Shown here in pieces: positions 8,577 to 18,763 of a stretch of DNA of 64,000 nucleotides. Under the pieces are notes generated by a model. It was given only the letters and a program-made list of their open reading frames with translations, was not told the origin of the DNA and searched no databases. The stretch lies in the NCBI GenBank assembly GCA_036802685.1, contig DAIRVS010000005.1, positions 1-64,000 of the forward strand, in the 5' to 3' direction. The position numbers and the translations under genes were made by a program. The stretch comes from HGW-17 sp938004375 (GTDB lineage: Bacteria > Myxococcota_A > Polyangia > HGW-17). How positions within the stretch are numbered: the first letter of the stretch is position 1; each line of letters starts with the position of its first letter.

Positions 8577-9857
8577 TCATGGTTTTTCTCGGGTTACGGG
8601 GGCCGCCACGCGCAGGGCGAACAGCCGTGAGGTGCTGTGCACCCCGTGGAGCACGCCGTCGAGGATGGGACCCGGGGCGATGGTCATGGCCAGGATCGGC
8701 TCGATGCTCGCGTCGTCCGTGTTGCGGAACAGCGGGGTCTGGAGCCCGTTGTAGCCGTCGACGTAGATGACCGGCCGGTGGCCGTTTTCCGTGCGGGAAG
8801 ACAGGAGAAAGACACCGTCCTCGTCCCAGGCCGGGGGGTTGCGCGGGTCCACGCCGCAGGAGATCCACGCTTCCTGGCCCCGGGCCAGATCCCGGGCGGC
8901 GATGCAGTCGAAGCCGATCGGAAAGATGACCAGCTCCTGGAAACCATGGACCCAGAAGGTCTCGGGGACCTGGTTCAACCCGGTCTTCCAGTCCAGGCCC
9001 CAGCTCTGACCGGTGACGCTCAGGGATTGCAGGACGAAGCCGTCCCGATGTCGGGATAGCAGGAGCAGGTGCTTTCCCTGGACGTGCACGTGGGCCAGCC
9101 GTCCCGGGGTGGGGATCCGGGGCAGGGTGCCCCCGGACAGTCGCAGGTAATGGAGCGCGTCCTGGTCGTCTCGCAGGATGAAGTTTTCTCCGTGAATCCA
9201 CAGACCCGTGGGAGCAAAACCCAGGGTCTGGGTGGTGACTATTTGTCCCGAGTCGGCTTCGAGCAGGGTGAGCCGGTCGAAGCAAACTGCCGCGATGCGG
9301 TCCCGGTAGGGGACCGGGAAGCGACAACCGGGGCGGTTCCAGGTGTCCTCGCCGGTGGACAGATTCTGTACGCGGAACACATCTCCTTGCACCCAGGTCA
9401 GGAATTGGGCCGGTCGTGAAGTCGTCGGGGGAAGGTAGAGGGTCTTCGCGGAGAAAACCTCGCCGGTCTGGGGGAGGGCGGGGATCAGCGCCTTGCGCCA
9501 CAGCACCTTGTCACCCGAGAAGTCGAGCAGGACAGACTTCTCGGGGTCGAAGCGTCCGTCGCGCAGGGCGCCCTCATACACCAGGATGCCCTCGGAGAGT
9601 ACCCGCCATGTCAACAGTGGGTTGAGGAAGGTGGAGACCTCCCATTCGATGAAGGGGGAGCCGTTCCAGGTGGGTCGCGCCCGCACCGGGGGGCCGGTGC
9701 GGGGGGTAAGCTCCGGGCAGCCGGTGAGCGCACAGCCGAGCAGCACGATCGACAGGATCAGCGCGGCGGGACGATGCTTCGGGGACGACGGGAAACAGGG
9801 CAAACGGCGACTCCGGGTCTCGACATAGTGCCCGGTTTTTCCAAAAAGGACAATCAT
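8577..9857 (-). CDS. Beta-propeller-like lipoprotein, unknown function
   Basis: About 426 aa. A signal peptide (AALILSIVLLGCALTGC) ends in a lipobox, so the protein is probably an envelope lipoprotein. The body is a series of beta-rich units with motifs such as GDKVLWRKALIP, TLLEADSGQIVTTQTL and GFDCIAARDLARGQEAWISC that resemble PQQ-like/WD-type propeller blades, suggesting a scaffold or binding role; this is fold-level inference. The ATG at 9857 has no clear ribosome site and a TTG about 25 codons later (GGAG eight bases upstream) is an alternative. It lies upstream of the tld pair by only ~70 bp and may be cotranscribed with it. A frame open through the assembly gap upstream is not real coding. 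Confidence 0.65.
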   Translation of the reverse strand: MIVLFGKTGHYVETRSRRLPCFPSSPKHRPAALILSIVLLGCALTGCPELTPRTGPPVRARPTWNGSPFIEWEVSTFLNPLLTWRVLSEGILVYEGALRDGRFDPEKSVLLDFSGDKVLWRKALIPALPQTGEVFSAKTLYLPPTTSRPAQFLTWVQGDVFRVQNLSTGEDTWNRPGCRFPVPYRDRIAAVCFDRLTLLEADSGQIVTTQTLGFAPTGLWIHGENFILRDDQDALHYLRLSGGTLPRIPTPGRLAHVHVQGKHLLLLSRHRDGFVLQSLSVTGQSWGLDWKTGLNQVPETFWVHGFQELVIFPIGFDCIAARDLARGQEAWISCGVDPRNPPAWDEDGVFLLSSRTENGHRPVIYVDGYNGLQTPLFRNTDDASIEPILAMTIAPGPILDGVLHGVHSTSRLFALRVAAPVTREKP

Positions 9858-9909
9858 GGAGTATCCGGCGGTCAGGGTGATCGGGTTTGGTTCCGCAGGG
9901 GAAGGTGAA

Positions 9910-10086
9910 GTCGCGCCTGGAGTGCGNNNNNNNNNNNNNNNNNNNNNNNNNNNNNNNNNNNNNNNNNNNNNNNNNNNNNNNNNNNNNNNNNNNNNNNNNN
10001 NNNNNNNNNNNNNNNNNNNNNNNNNNAAGCTGCCTGGAGTGCGAAGCTGCCTGGAGTGCGAAGCTGCCTGGAGTGCGAAGCTGCCT
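9910..10086. repeat. 17-bp tandem repeat interrupted by assembly gap
   Basis: The unit AAGCTGCCTGGAGTGCG is repeated at least four times head to tail on the right of the gap (10027-10094) and one partial unit (GCCTGGAGTGCG) is seen on the left (9915-9926). The true copy number is unknown. The unit shares its core with the 66-bp repeats at 12071-12202, so both spacers carry the same repeat family. The whole 269-bp spacer 9858-10126 holds no gene. Confidence 0.9.
9927..10026. other. Assembly gap (100 N)
   Basis: Exactly 100 undetermined bases, the customary placeholder for a scaffold join of unknown size. It lies inside the 17-bp tandem repeat, which explains why assembly failed here. Confidence 0.99.
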
Positions 10087-10130
10087 GGAGTGCGAAGCAC
10101 TCCAAGCGGCTGACCCGCGCAGCGGGTCAG
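10087..10130 (-). terminator. Hairpin pair at the 3' end of the gltG-like gene
   Basis: Two perfect inverted repeats follow each other: GGAGTGC-GAA-GCACTCC (10087-10103) and a nine-base stem CTGACCCGC / GCGGGTCAG with a three-base loop (10110-10130) that includes the stop codon. There is no T-run, so a terminator or mRNA-stabilising role is inferred only from position. The same pair, diverged in the second hairpin, occurs at 12210-12254 after the paralogous gene. Confidence 0.5.
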
Positions 10131-11773
10131 CCGCCAGGTTGCAGGGTCCACGCGTAGGAGATCTTCGCCAGGCCACCCTCGGGTTGGGGGAAGCGCCAGG
10201 TCTGGATGCGCCCGCAGATGCACTGGCCGACGGACGAGACCGAGAGGTTCTCCTCGACCCGGCACTCCATCGCCCGACCGCCGGGGTTGAGATGGAAGAC
10301 GACACGCACGACGCCGGCGGAGCGGTCGTTCTCGAGCAGGCCCTTCTGGTAGCAGTGGTGCACTTCGTTGCGGTGGGCTCGGATCACGGCGCGGACCTCG
10401 TTGGGATCGAGCTTGCCGGAGATCTCGGGGCGTCCGTCGCGGAGGATGGGCTCGCGGCGGTTCCGTCCGGGGAGATCGGCCAGGCGCGGGGGGCCGGAGC
10501 GGTCCGAGGAGAAGATGCCGCCCCAGCCCGTGTTTGGGTTGCCCCCAATGGCCAGGCTACCGGAGGAGGGCTGTCCGCCGGGGCCGCCACGGGGTCCGAA
10601 GTTGCCGTCGGGATCCAACTCGCCGCCATCGAAGTCGGCGAGCAGATCCGACAGGTTTTCGGTCTCCTGACCGAACACGGAGTTGCTGGCCGTGAGGCTG
10701 GCGGTCATGGCCGACACCGAGGATGCGAGGACGTTGGCCACGCCGATCCCCTGCTGGGTGGGAACCCTAGAAGCCGGACCGGAGGGGCCGCTCTCGGTCC
10801 GACGGGGGTCGCTGGGCCCCTCTTTCGCGGTCTTGGGAGACGCAGGAACGGGCTCGAAGATCGGCTTGAGTTTCTCTTGGTCTTTCAATTGGGCCTCCTG
10901 CAGTTGTTTCTTCTTTTCGGCGACTAGGTCGGGCGCCTTGACGTAGCGCTGAACCACGATCTCCTGGCTCTCCACCCGGTCGCTGAAGATAGGATCTTCG
11001 GTCAGCCGGTTCAGGTAGGCCGCCGAAGCCAGCCCGACGACCAGCGAGATGGCCAGACAGGCGGTGAAGAGCCCGGCTCTGGCACCGAGGGGCAGTTTGA
11101 GGGAGGCAGGCGCGCTGCGGGAGAAGACCCAGACCTGCTCGTCCTGTTCGATTCGGACCTCGCGGAACGCATCCAGCAGGAAAGATTGGACGACCGGCGA
11201 TTCAGCATGGCCACGGGTCTGCGCGAACTGGGCCAGGGTGAATACCTGTCCGTCATCCAGGTGGACCAGGCCGTTCATTCCCAGGCAAACCTGGAAACGG
11301 CAGGCGAGGGAGTCCTCGATGGAGGCCAGCGCAAAGCGCGGTTCCGGGAGCCTGCGCGAGGAGCAGACCCAGGAGGAGGCCGGGTCCTCGCCGATGGTGA
11401 AACTGGAGCTCAAGTGCCGCAGCAGCGCCGCCCGAGCGAGGCCGGAAAAGACCAGCACGCCGCCGACGAGGGCCAGGGCTAGGGCCGCGAGCTCCAGGGT
11501 GAGGTCCCCGCGTACGGCCGGCACCAGTTTTTCGGACAGTCCGCGATCCTTGGCGATGTCGAGCCAGATCGCCCGGACGGTCTGTTCCTGGGCCACCAGG
11601 CGCACGGCCATGATCCCCAGCGTGGCCGCGCCGGCCAGCAACAGGGCTCCGGCCCCTCCGAGCATCCACGGCAGGCGCTTCGTCCAGAGTCCCGGCTCTG
11701 GGACGAGCAGCGTGGCCTTCTCGGGACGATGCCGGACCTCGGTGCGCACGTAGACGGAGTTTTTGTTTTCCAT
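10127..11773 (-). CDS. GltG-like TonB-type protein lacking the FHA domain
   Basis: The 548-aa product has two adjacent N-terminal membrane segments (near residues 35-58 and 90-115), a cytoplasmic-sized middle, another membrane segment near 235-255 followed by DPIFSDRVESQEIVV and a charged KKKQLQEAQLKDQEKLK stretch, a Gly/Pro-rich linker, and a C-terminal ~100-residue AgmX/PglI-type TonB-like domain (ISGKLDPNEVRAVIRAHRNE ... TWRFPQPEGGLAKISY). Such proteins couple an ExbB/ExbD motor to the outer membrane in Agl-Glt gliding complexes. It is a paralogue of the protein at 12251-14371, nearly identical in the C-terminal domain, but begins directly at the membrane region with no FHA domain. The two lie head to tail on the same strand, 477 bp apart. 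Confidence 0.8.
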   Translation of the reverse strand: MENKNSVYVRTEVRHRPEKATLLVPEPGLWTKRLPWMLGGAGALLLAGAATLGIMAVRLVAQEQTVRAIWLDIAKDRGLSEKLVPAVRGDLTLELAALALALVGGVLVFSGLARAALLRHLSSSFTIGEDPASSWVCSSRRLPEPRFALASIEDSLACRFQVCLGMNGLVHLDDGQVFTLAQFAQTRGHAESPVVQSFLLDAFREVRIEQDEQVWVFSRSAPASLKLPLGARAGLFTACLAISLVVGLASAAYLNRLTEDPIFSDRVESQEIVVQRYVKAPDLVAEKKKQLQEAQLKDQEKLKPIFEPVPASPKTAKEGPSDPRRTESGPSGPASRVPTQQGIGVANVLASSVSAMTASLTASNSVFGQETENLSDLLADFDGGELDPDGNFGPRGGPGGQPSSGSLAIGGNPNTGWGGIFSSDRSGPPRLADLPGRNRREPILRDGRPEISGKLDPNEVRAVIRAHRNEVHHCYQKGLLENDRSAGVVRVVFHLNPGGRAMECRVEENLSVSSVGQCICGRIQTWRFPQPEGGLAKISYAWTLQPGG

Positions 11774-11893
11774 GACTCACCAGCCTTTCCTGTGTGGAGC
11801 TTTCTTCGTCAGAAGCGAAACGAAGCTTGTACTTCCTGGGGAATATACGAGGTTGTCAGGTCAACCTTGCGCAGGAATTTGCCGGGACTTGGT

Positions 11894-12033
11894 GGACATG
11901 AAGACCGCTGGCGCGGTCTTCCGGCGAACGTGGACGTTCGCCAAATGATGGGACATGAAGACCGCTGGCGCGGTCTTCCGGCGAACGTGGACGTTCGCCA
12001 AATGATGGGACATGAAGACCGCTGGCGCGGTCT
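11894..12033. repeat. 57-bp tandem repeats with two palindromes each
   Basis: Two full copies and one partial copy of a 57-bp unit starting with GGACATGAAGACC (period confirmed at 11896, 11953 and 12010). Each full unit contains AAGACCGCTGGCGCGGTCTT (eight-base stem, four-base loop) and GGCGAACGTGGACGTTCGCC (nine-base arms, two-base centre). The third copy stops after the first palindrome. The array lies in the non-coding spacer 11774-12250 between the two gltG-like genes. 57 is a multiple of three so frames stay open through it, but no start, ribosome site or similarity supports a protein. Confidence 0.92.
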
Positions 12034-12070
12034 ACTCTGTCTACTTGTATTTCAGAAGCAGGATTCGTCA

Positions 12071-12202
12071 CGCCCGGAGTGCGAAGCAGCCTGGACTTCA
12101 GGCCGAAGGCGAGGAAAGATCCGGGGAGAGAGGTAACGCCCGGAGTGCGAAGCAGCCTGGACTTCAGGCCGAAGGGGAGGAAAGAGCCTGGGAGAGTGGA
12201 GT
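12071..12202. repeat. 66-bp tandem repeats
   Basis: Two nearly identical 66-bp units begin with CGCCCGGAGTGCGAAGCAGC at 12071 and 12137, and the third unit start (12203) changes into the 3' hairpin of the FHA-containing gltG gene. The unit contains the small palindrome GCCTGGACTTCAGGC. It shares the GGAGTGCGAAGC core with the 17-bp repeat at 9910-10086. Confidence 0.9.
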
Positions 12203-12209
12203 CGCGCCT

Positions 12210-12254
12210 GGAGTGCGAAGCACTCCAAGCGGTTGAGCCGCGTCAGCGGATCAA
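12210..12254 (-). terminator. Hairpin pair at the 3' end of gltG
   Basis: The same arrangement as at 10087-10130: a perfect GGAGTGC-GAA-GCACTCC hairpin (12210-12226) and a second, imperfect hairpin TTGAgCCGC / GCGGaTCAA (12233-12254) that overlaps the stop codon. No T-run. It shows that the duplication that made the two gltG-like genes includes sequence beyond the stop codon. Confidence 0.5.
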
Positions 12255-14371
12255 CCGCCAGGTTGCAGGGTCCAACTGTAGGAGATCTTGGCGAGACCGC
12301 CCTCGGGCTGCGGGAAGCGCCAGGTCTGAAGGCGCCCGCAGATGCAGTTGCCGACTTCGGCGACGGCCAGGTTCTCCTCGACGCGGCATTCCTGGGCGCG
12401 GCCGGCCGGGTTGATCAGGAACACGACGCGGACGTTGCCGGAGAGCTTGTCGTTCTGGAGCAGGCCCTTCTGATAGCAGTGATGGACCTCGTTGCGGTGG
12501 GCGCGGATGACCGCGCGGACCTCGTTGGGATCGAGTTTGCCGGAGACCTGGGCCGCGCCCTCACGCATGCTGATGCCGCGCCGTCCGCCGCCGCCGATCT
12601 GGCCGAACTTGCCGCCGAGACCGCCGCCGCCGCCGAGGCCGATGCCGCCCCAGCCGGAGCCGCCGCCGCCGCCGATGCCGAGACCGCCGCCGGCACCGCC
12701 GCCGCCGGCGCCGCCACGACCGCCGAAGCCGCCGTCGACCGCTTCGCCGTCGGGGTCGCCGTCGCCGAGCAGGTCGGAGAGGTCTTCGGTCTCCTGACCG
12801 AAGACCGTGTTGGAGGCGGTCAGGGAGGCCGTCATGGCGCTAATTTGGGAGGCGAGGACGTTGGCCACGCCGATGCCCTGAGGGCCGCTCACACGGCTGA
12901 TGCCGGCGCCGGCGCCGCCCTGTCCGGCAGAGGTGGCCGTGCTGCGGGCGTCGCGGGGAGCGGTGGCCTGATCCTTGAGCTGGTTCTCAGCCTTGTAGAT
13001 CTGCTTTTCCTTTTCCTTGTCTTTCTGCTTTTCCTGCTCGAGCTGCTTCTTCTTCTCGGCGACGGTGTCAGGCGGCTTGACGATGGCCTTCACTGTGGTC
13101 TCCTGCGCTTCCGTGTCGTCGGAAAAGATGGGATCGTTCTGCAGGTGGACGAAGTACCACGCCAGCAGCGTGGACAGACCGACGGACAGGAGCACGAGCA
13201 CCATGAACAGACCCTTCTGGAACTTGAAGGGCAGCGCAAGCCGGGACTGGTTGACGGAGCGAACTACCCACTCGTAGTTGCCGTACTTGATGCGGGCGCT
13301 GTGGTTGTCGGGGATCTGGAAGTCGTAGGTGCCAGGCATGTCAGCGCCGGTGGCGCGCCCCTGCTGAACGAGCTCGGTCAGCATGTACTTGTTGCCGGCC
13401 GGGTCGATGACGGAGCCTTCCATCGTCTCGGTGAAGAGCAAGTGATAGCCTGCCGAGCGGTCAGTGCGGACCAGTGGGAACTTGGGCGCAGGCAGCTGCT
13501 TGGAGGTGCAGGTGAACGTGGCCGAGGGATCCTCACCCACGGTGAAGTTCGCCAGGATCCGGCGGCGAAGATAGACACGGCCAAGGCCGACGTACAGGAT
13601 GCTCGCGCCGAAGAGGGAGAGCAGGATGAAGGCGAGCTCGTAGCCGAAGTCACCCTTCACTTTGGGGACGAACTTGTCCGAGAGGCCGCGGTCCTTGGCG
13701 ATGTCGCGAATGACGTTGGTGACCCGCTGCTCTTCCTGGACGATGGCCAGGGACTGGTACCCCGCGAACATGCCGGCCAGCACCAGGACGGCGCCGATGA
13801 CGATGGCGGCCAAGGGAAGCATGCCGGCCTTTTCGCCTTCCTTGTGGTCGGTCAGGACGTTGGTCTGCACGGGCAGGTTCTCGAAGTAGGACGTGACGAA
13901 CACGGCCTGCTTTTTGGAGGTGTCCTCCAACGCGCTGACGTCCATGGTGCTCAGGCCCTGCAGGGAGGCCGTGGCCGCGAACGAAGGGACCTCGACGCCG
14001 CCGGCGGCGGGAGTGGCGGCCGCGATCGGTTCGGCGGCCTGGGCCTCGGCGAAGTTGATGGTCAGCAGGGTGTCGCCCAACAGGATTTCGTCACCGGACT
14101 TCAGTTTGCACTTGTTGACTTTTTGTCCGTTGACGATGGTGCCGCGTTGGGAGACGACGTCGGACACGAAGACCTCACCCTCGGGCGTGGTCTGGATGAA
14201 GGCGTGCATCAGGCCGACGGTCTCGTCATCGAGGCGGAGATCGGCTGCGGGACCCTTGCCGACCTTGATGACGTCCTGTTCGAAAGCGGCTTCCTTCAGG
14301 AAAAGGGGCTTTCCAGACGGCTCCTTGCGATAGATCTTAAAACTGATTGGAATCGATCCATTTTCTCCCAT
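12251..14371 (-). CDS. gltG: GltG-like gliding protein: FHA, membrane and TonB-like domains
   Basis: The 706-aa product starts with an FHA domain (residues ~10-110: IKVGKGPAADLRLDD ... LMHAF ... SQRGTIVNGQKV), which binds phosphothreonine, then membrane segments near 190-215, 245-272 and 385-410, the motif NDPIFSDDTEAQETTV, a Lys/Glu-rich KKKQLEQEKQKDKEKEKQI stretch, a Gly-rich linker (GGGGAGGGLGIGGGGGSGW) and a C-terminal AgmX/PglI TonB-like domain with CYQKG and C-I-C-G cysteines. The family couples a proton-driven inner-membrane motor to envelope partners in Myxococcus gliding. The FHA domain suggests phospho-control, and a Ser/Thr kinase gene lies just upstream on the same strand (14866-17469) with one small gene between. 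GltG is assigned by architecture. Confidence 0.82.
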   Translation of the reverse strand: MGENGSIPISFKIYRKEPSGKPLFLKEAAFEQDVIKVGKGPAADLRLDDETVGLMHAFIQTTPEGEVFVSDVVSQRGTIVNGQKVNKCKLKSGDEILLGDTLLTINFAEAQAAEPIAAATPAAGGVEVPSFAATASLQGLSTMDVSALEDTSKKQAVFVTSYFENLPVQTNVLTDHKEGEKAGMLPLAAIVIGAVLVLAGMFAGYQSLAIVQEEQRVTNVIRDIAKDRGLSDKFVPKVKGDFGYELAFILLSLFGASILYVGLGRVYLRRRILANFTVGEDPSATFTCTSKQLPAPKFPLVRTDRSAGYHLLFTETMEGSVIDPAGNKYMLTELVQQGRATGADMPGTYDFQIPDNHSARIKYGNYEWVVRSVNQSRLALPFKFQKGLFMVLVLLSVGLSTLLAWYFVHLQNDPIFSDDTEAQETTVKAIVKPPDTVAEKKKQLEQEKQKDKEKEKQIYKAENQLKDQATAPRDARSTATSAGQGGAGAGISRVSGPQGIGVANVLASQISAMTASLTASNTVFGQETEDLSDLLGDGDPDGEAVDGGFGGRGGAGGGGAGGGLGIGGGGGSGWGGIGLGGGGGLGGKFGQIGGGGRRGISMREGAAQVSGKLDPNEVRAVIRAHRNEVHHCYQKGLLQNDKLSGNVRVVFLINPAGRAQECRVEENLAVAEVGNCICGRLQTWRFPQPEGGLAKISYSWTLQPGG

Positions 14372-14446
14372 GGGTACAACCCTCCAATTCGCAGGCCCTG
14401 CACCTGCGAGGAAAAGGTGAAATTACCTCAAGTTTTCAAACACGCT

Positions 14447-14695
14447 TTACAGGTCTTCCGCGGACATGATCATCTCGTTGATGAAGTTGTCGCGGAACTG
14501 GATCAGCGAGTTCAGAATGGAGATCTTGCGGCCGGACATGAAGTCCCCGTCCGGTCCCATGAGCTCACCGTCCAGGCTCTCGCTACCGAGGTCGTACGAC
14601 TCGGTGATCTTCTCCTTGGCCTGGCCGAAGGCGACGGTCGGGCCGGCGAACGCGAACGCCAGAAAAACCGAGAAAAACAGAGCTTTGATCTTCAT
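14447..14695 (-). CDS. Small secreted protein, unknown function
   Basis: An 82-aa product with a clear Sec signal peptide (MKIKALFFSVFLAFAFAGPTV-AFGQ) and an acidic mature part ending RDNFINEMIMSAEDL. The start has AAGGAG eight bases upstream (14704-14709). It sits 75 bp before gltG on the same strand and probably belongs to that transcription unit, so a periplasmic partner of the GltG complex is possible. No domain recognised. Confidence 0.75.
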   Translation of the reverse strand: MKIKALFFSVFLAFAFAGPTVAFGQAKEKITESYDLGSESLDGELMGPDGDFMSGRKISILNSLIQFRDNFINEMIMSAEDL

Positions 14696-14865
14696 GGCTG
14701 CTACTCCTTCGTGAGCGTGAACCGCGCCATGCTACGCTTTTACCCTCGAAATCTTTCCAATACAATAAAAATTTTCTTGGAAAATGAGGGGGAAAAAGAT
14801 CGATAACAGGTGCATTGTATTTCCAAAAAAAGGACCGCGCCGAACGGGGATCGCACGCGACGGGA

Positions 14866-17469
<2,604 letters not shown>

Positions 17470-17548
17470 GATTTCCTCACGCGCGCCAAAGTCTGGGCAA
17501 CTCTAAAGACATGCCGGACCAAAGTCAATCCGATATTCCAAGGATTTT

Positions 17549-18763
17549 TCATATTTTACCGGCTCCGGACGGGTGCGTCGTCCCCGGATCCCCGGAGCAG
17601 GGGTAAATATTTTTATCAAGCCAATCCAACCCCTCTTCGAGGTTCTCCTCGGTGAAGAGGCGGATCCCGGAGTCGCCCAGGCGCTGGGCCAGGGGGCCGG
17701 GTCCCGGCACACGGGCGCCGCGGCAGGGGACCCGGAGGGTGCCGCAGGAGGGGCTGTTTTCCTTGAGGAAGGCGGCGAGGACGCCGGCCTCCCGGCACCA
17801 GGCGGCGACCCGTTCCACCGCGTCCACCAGCGCGTCGGTGACGTCGGTGCCGTGCTCGTCGCGGATCAGCGGTGACCGGGCGCACGCGGGTCCGGGCTCG
17901 TTCTCGAGCTGGATCCGGGGGCGCGGGACGCCGAGCCCGGCGAGGACCTCGGGGCACACGGGGAGCACGTCCAGGCGCCCCAGGGCGCCGATCAACCCGG
18001 GGGCGGCGCGGCTCTGCCCGTCGTAGCGGCAGGGGAAGCCGAGCAGGCAGGCGGACACGGCCACGGCGGGGCGGCCGGGTGCGGCGGGAGAGGGCGGCGC
18101 GGTCCCTGCGTGATGGGCGGTGCAGAAGGCCTCCCAGAGGGGGCGCAGGGGCGCCGGCGGAGAGAAGGTGCGCGCACGGCCGTCCACGATCAGGAGCTCA
18201 TGACGGCAGAACCGTGCGAGGGTCTCCGGGTACAGGCGGTGCTCATGCTCCAGGATGCGGGCTAAGAGGGAACCGACGTCCAGATCGGGGGGGACACGGA
18301 AGCAGGCCTGATCGAGGATTGGCCCCGTGTCCATGCCGGCGTCGACCAGATGGACGGTGCAGCCCGCGTACCTCACGCCGGCGGCGTGGGCCTGCTCCTG
18401 GGCGTGCAGGCCGGGGAAGGCGGGCAGCAGGCTCGGGTGGATGTTCAGCACGCGGCCGGGGAAGGCCGAGAGCAGGGTCGGGCCCAGGATGCGCATGTAG
18501 CCGGCGAGGGCCACCACGCGGACCCCGTGGGCGCGCAGGAGGTCCACGAGGCCCTCCTCGAACCGATGTTTCTTCACACCGGGGAGTTTCTCATGGGTGA
18601 ACGCGGGGATCCCGGCTTCCCGGGCGAGCTCCAGGGCGGGGGCGCCGGGCTGGTCGGAGACGACGCAGGCGATGCGAAAGGGACAACCGGGACGGCGGGC
18701 CCGTGCGATCAGGGCGGCGAGGTTGGAGCCCCGGCCCGAGACGAGCACGCCGATGGGGGTCAT
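17549..18763 (-). CDS. purN: PurN-DUF523 fusion: GAR transformylase plus TudS-like domain
   Basis: The 404-aa product joins two domains. Residues ~1-205 are phosphoribosylglycinamide formyltransferase (third step of purine synthesis, 10-formyl-THF dependent): VLVSGRGSNLAAL, LAGYMRIL, the catalytic NIHPSLLPAFPG Asn-His and GCTVHLVDAGMDTGPI. Residues ~245-390 are a DUF523 domain (YbbK/TudS type): VSACLLGFPCRYDG, LPVCPEVLAGLGVPRP and ENSPSCG, whose three cysteines hold the [4Fe-4S] cluster in thiouracil desulfurase TudS. PurN alone is ~200 aa, so this is a genuine in-frame extension with no internal start required. The ATG at 18763 overlaps the purM stop by four bases (ATGA), so it is translationally coupled; a longer open frame to 18985 is antisense-like read-through of purM. 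Confidence 0.9.
   Translation of the reverse strand: MTPIGVLVSGRGSNLAALIARARRPGCPFRIACVVSDQPGAPALELAREAGIPAFTHEKLPGVKKHRFEEGLVDLLRAHGVRVVALAGYMRILGPTLLSAFPGRVLNIHPSLLPAFPGLHAQEQAHAAGVRYAGCTVHLVDAGMDTGPILDQACFRVPPDLDVGSLLARILEHEHRLYPETLARFCRHELLIVDGRARTFSPPAPLRPLWEAFCTAHHAGTAPPSPAAPGRPAVAVSACLLGFPCRYDGQSRAAPGLIGALGRLDVLPVCPEVLAGLGVPRPRIQLENEPGPACARSPLIRDEHGTDVTDALVDAVERVAAWCREAGVLAAFLKENSPSCGTLRVPCRGARVPGPGPLAQRLGDSGIRLFTEENLEEGLDWLDKNIYPCSGDPGTTHPSGAGKI

Noticed and set aside
11894..12136. Repeat arrays considered as CRISPR
   Set aside because: The 57-bp and 66-bp units are contiguous with no unique spacers, and no cas genes are present.
11729..12136. A plus-strand open frame of 135 codons through the repeats
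   Set aside because: It exists only because 57 and 66 are multiples of three; no ribosome site, and it overlaps the start of the gltG-like gene.
14714..14729. Sigma54-like -24/-12 match (TGGCGCGGTTCACGCT) upstream of the small secreted gene
   Set aside because: The GG/GC spacing is close, but the predicted start would fall inside the ribosome binding site, 9 bases from the start codon.
14806..14865. T-run after the kinase gene considered as an intrinsic terminator
   Set aside because: A seven-T run is present on the minus strand but no convincing stem could be paired just before it.
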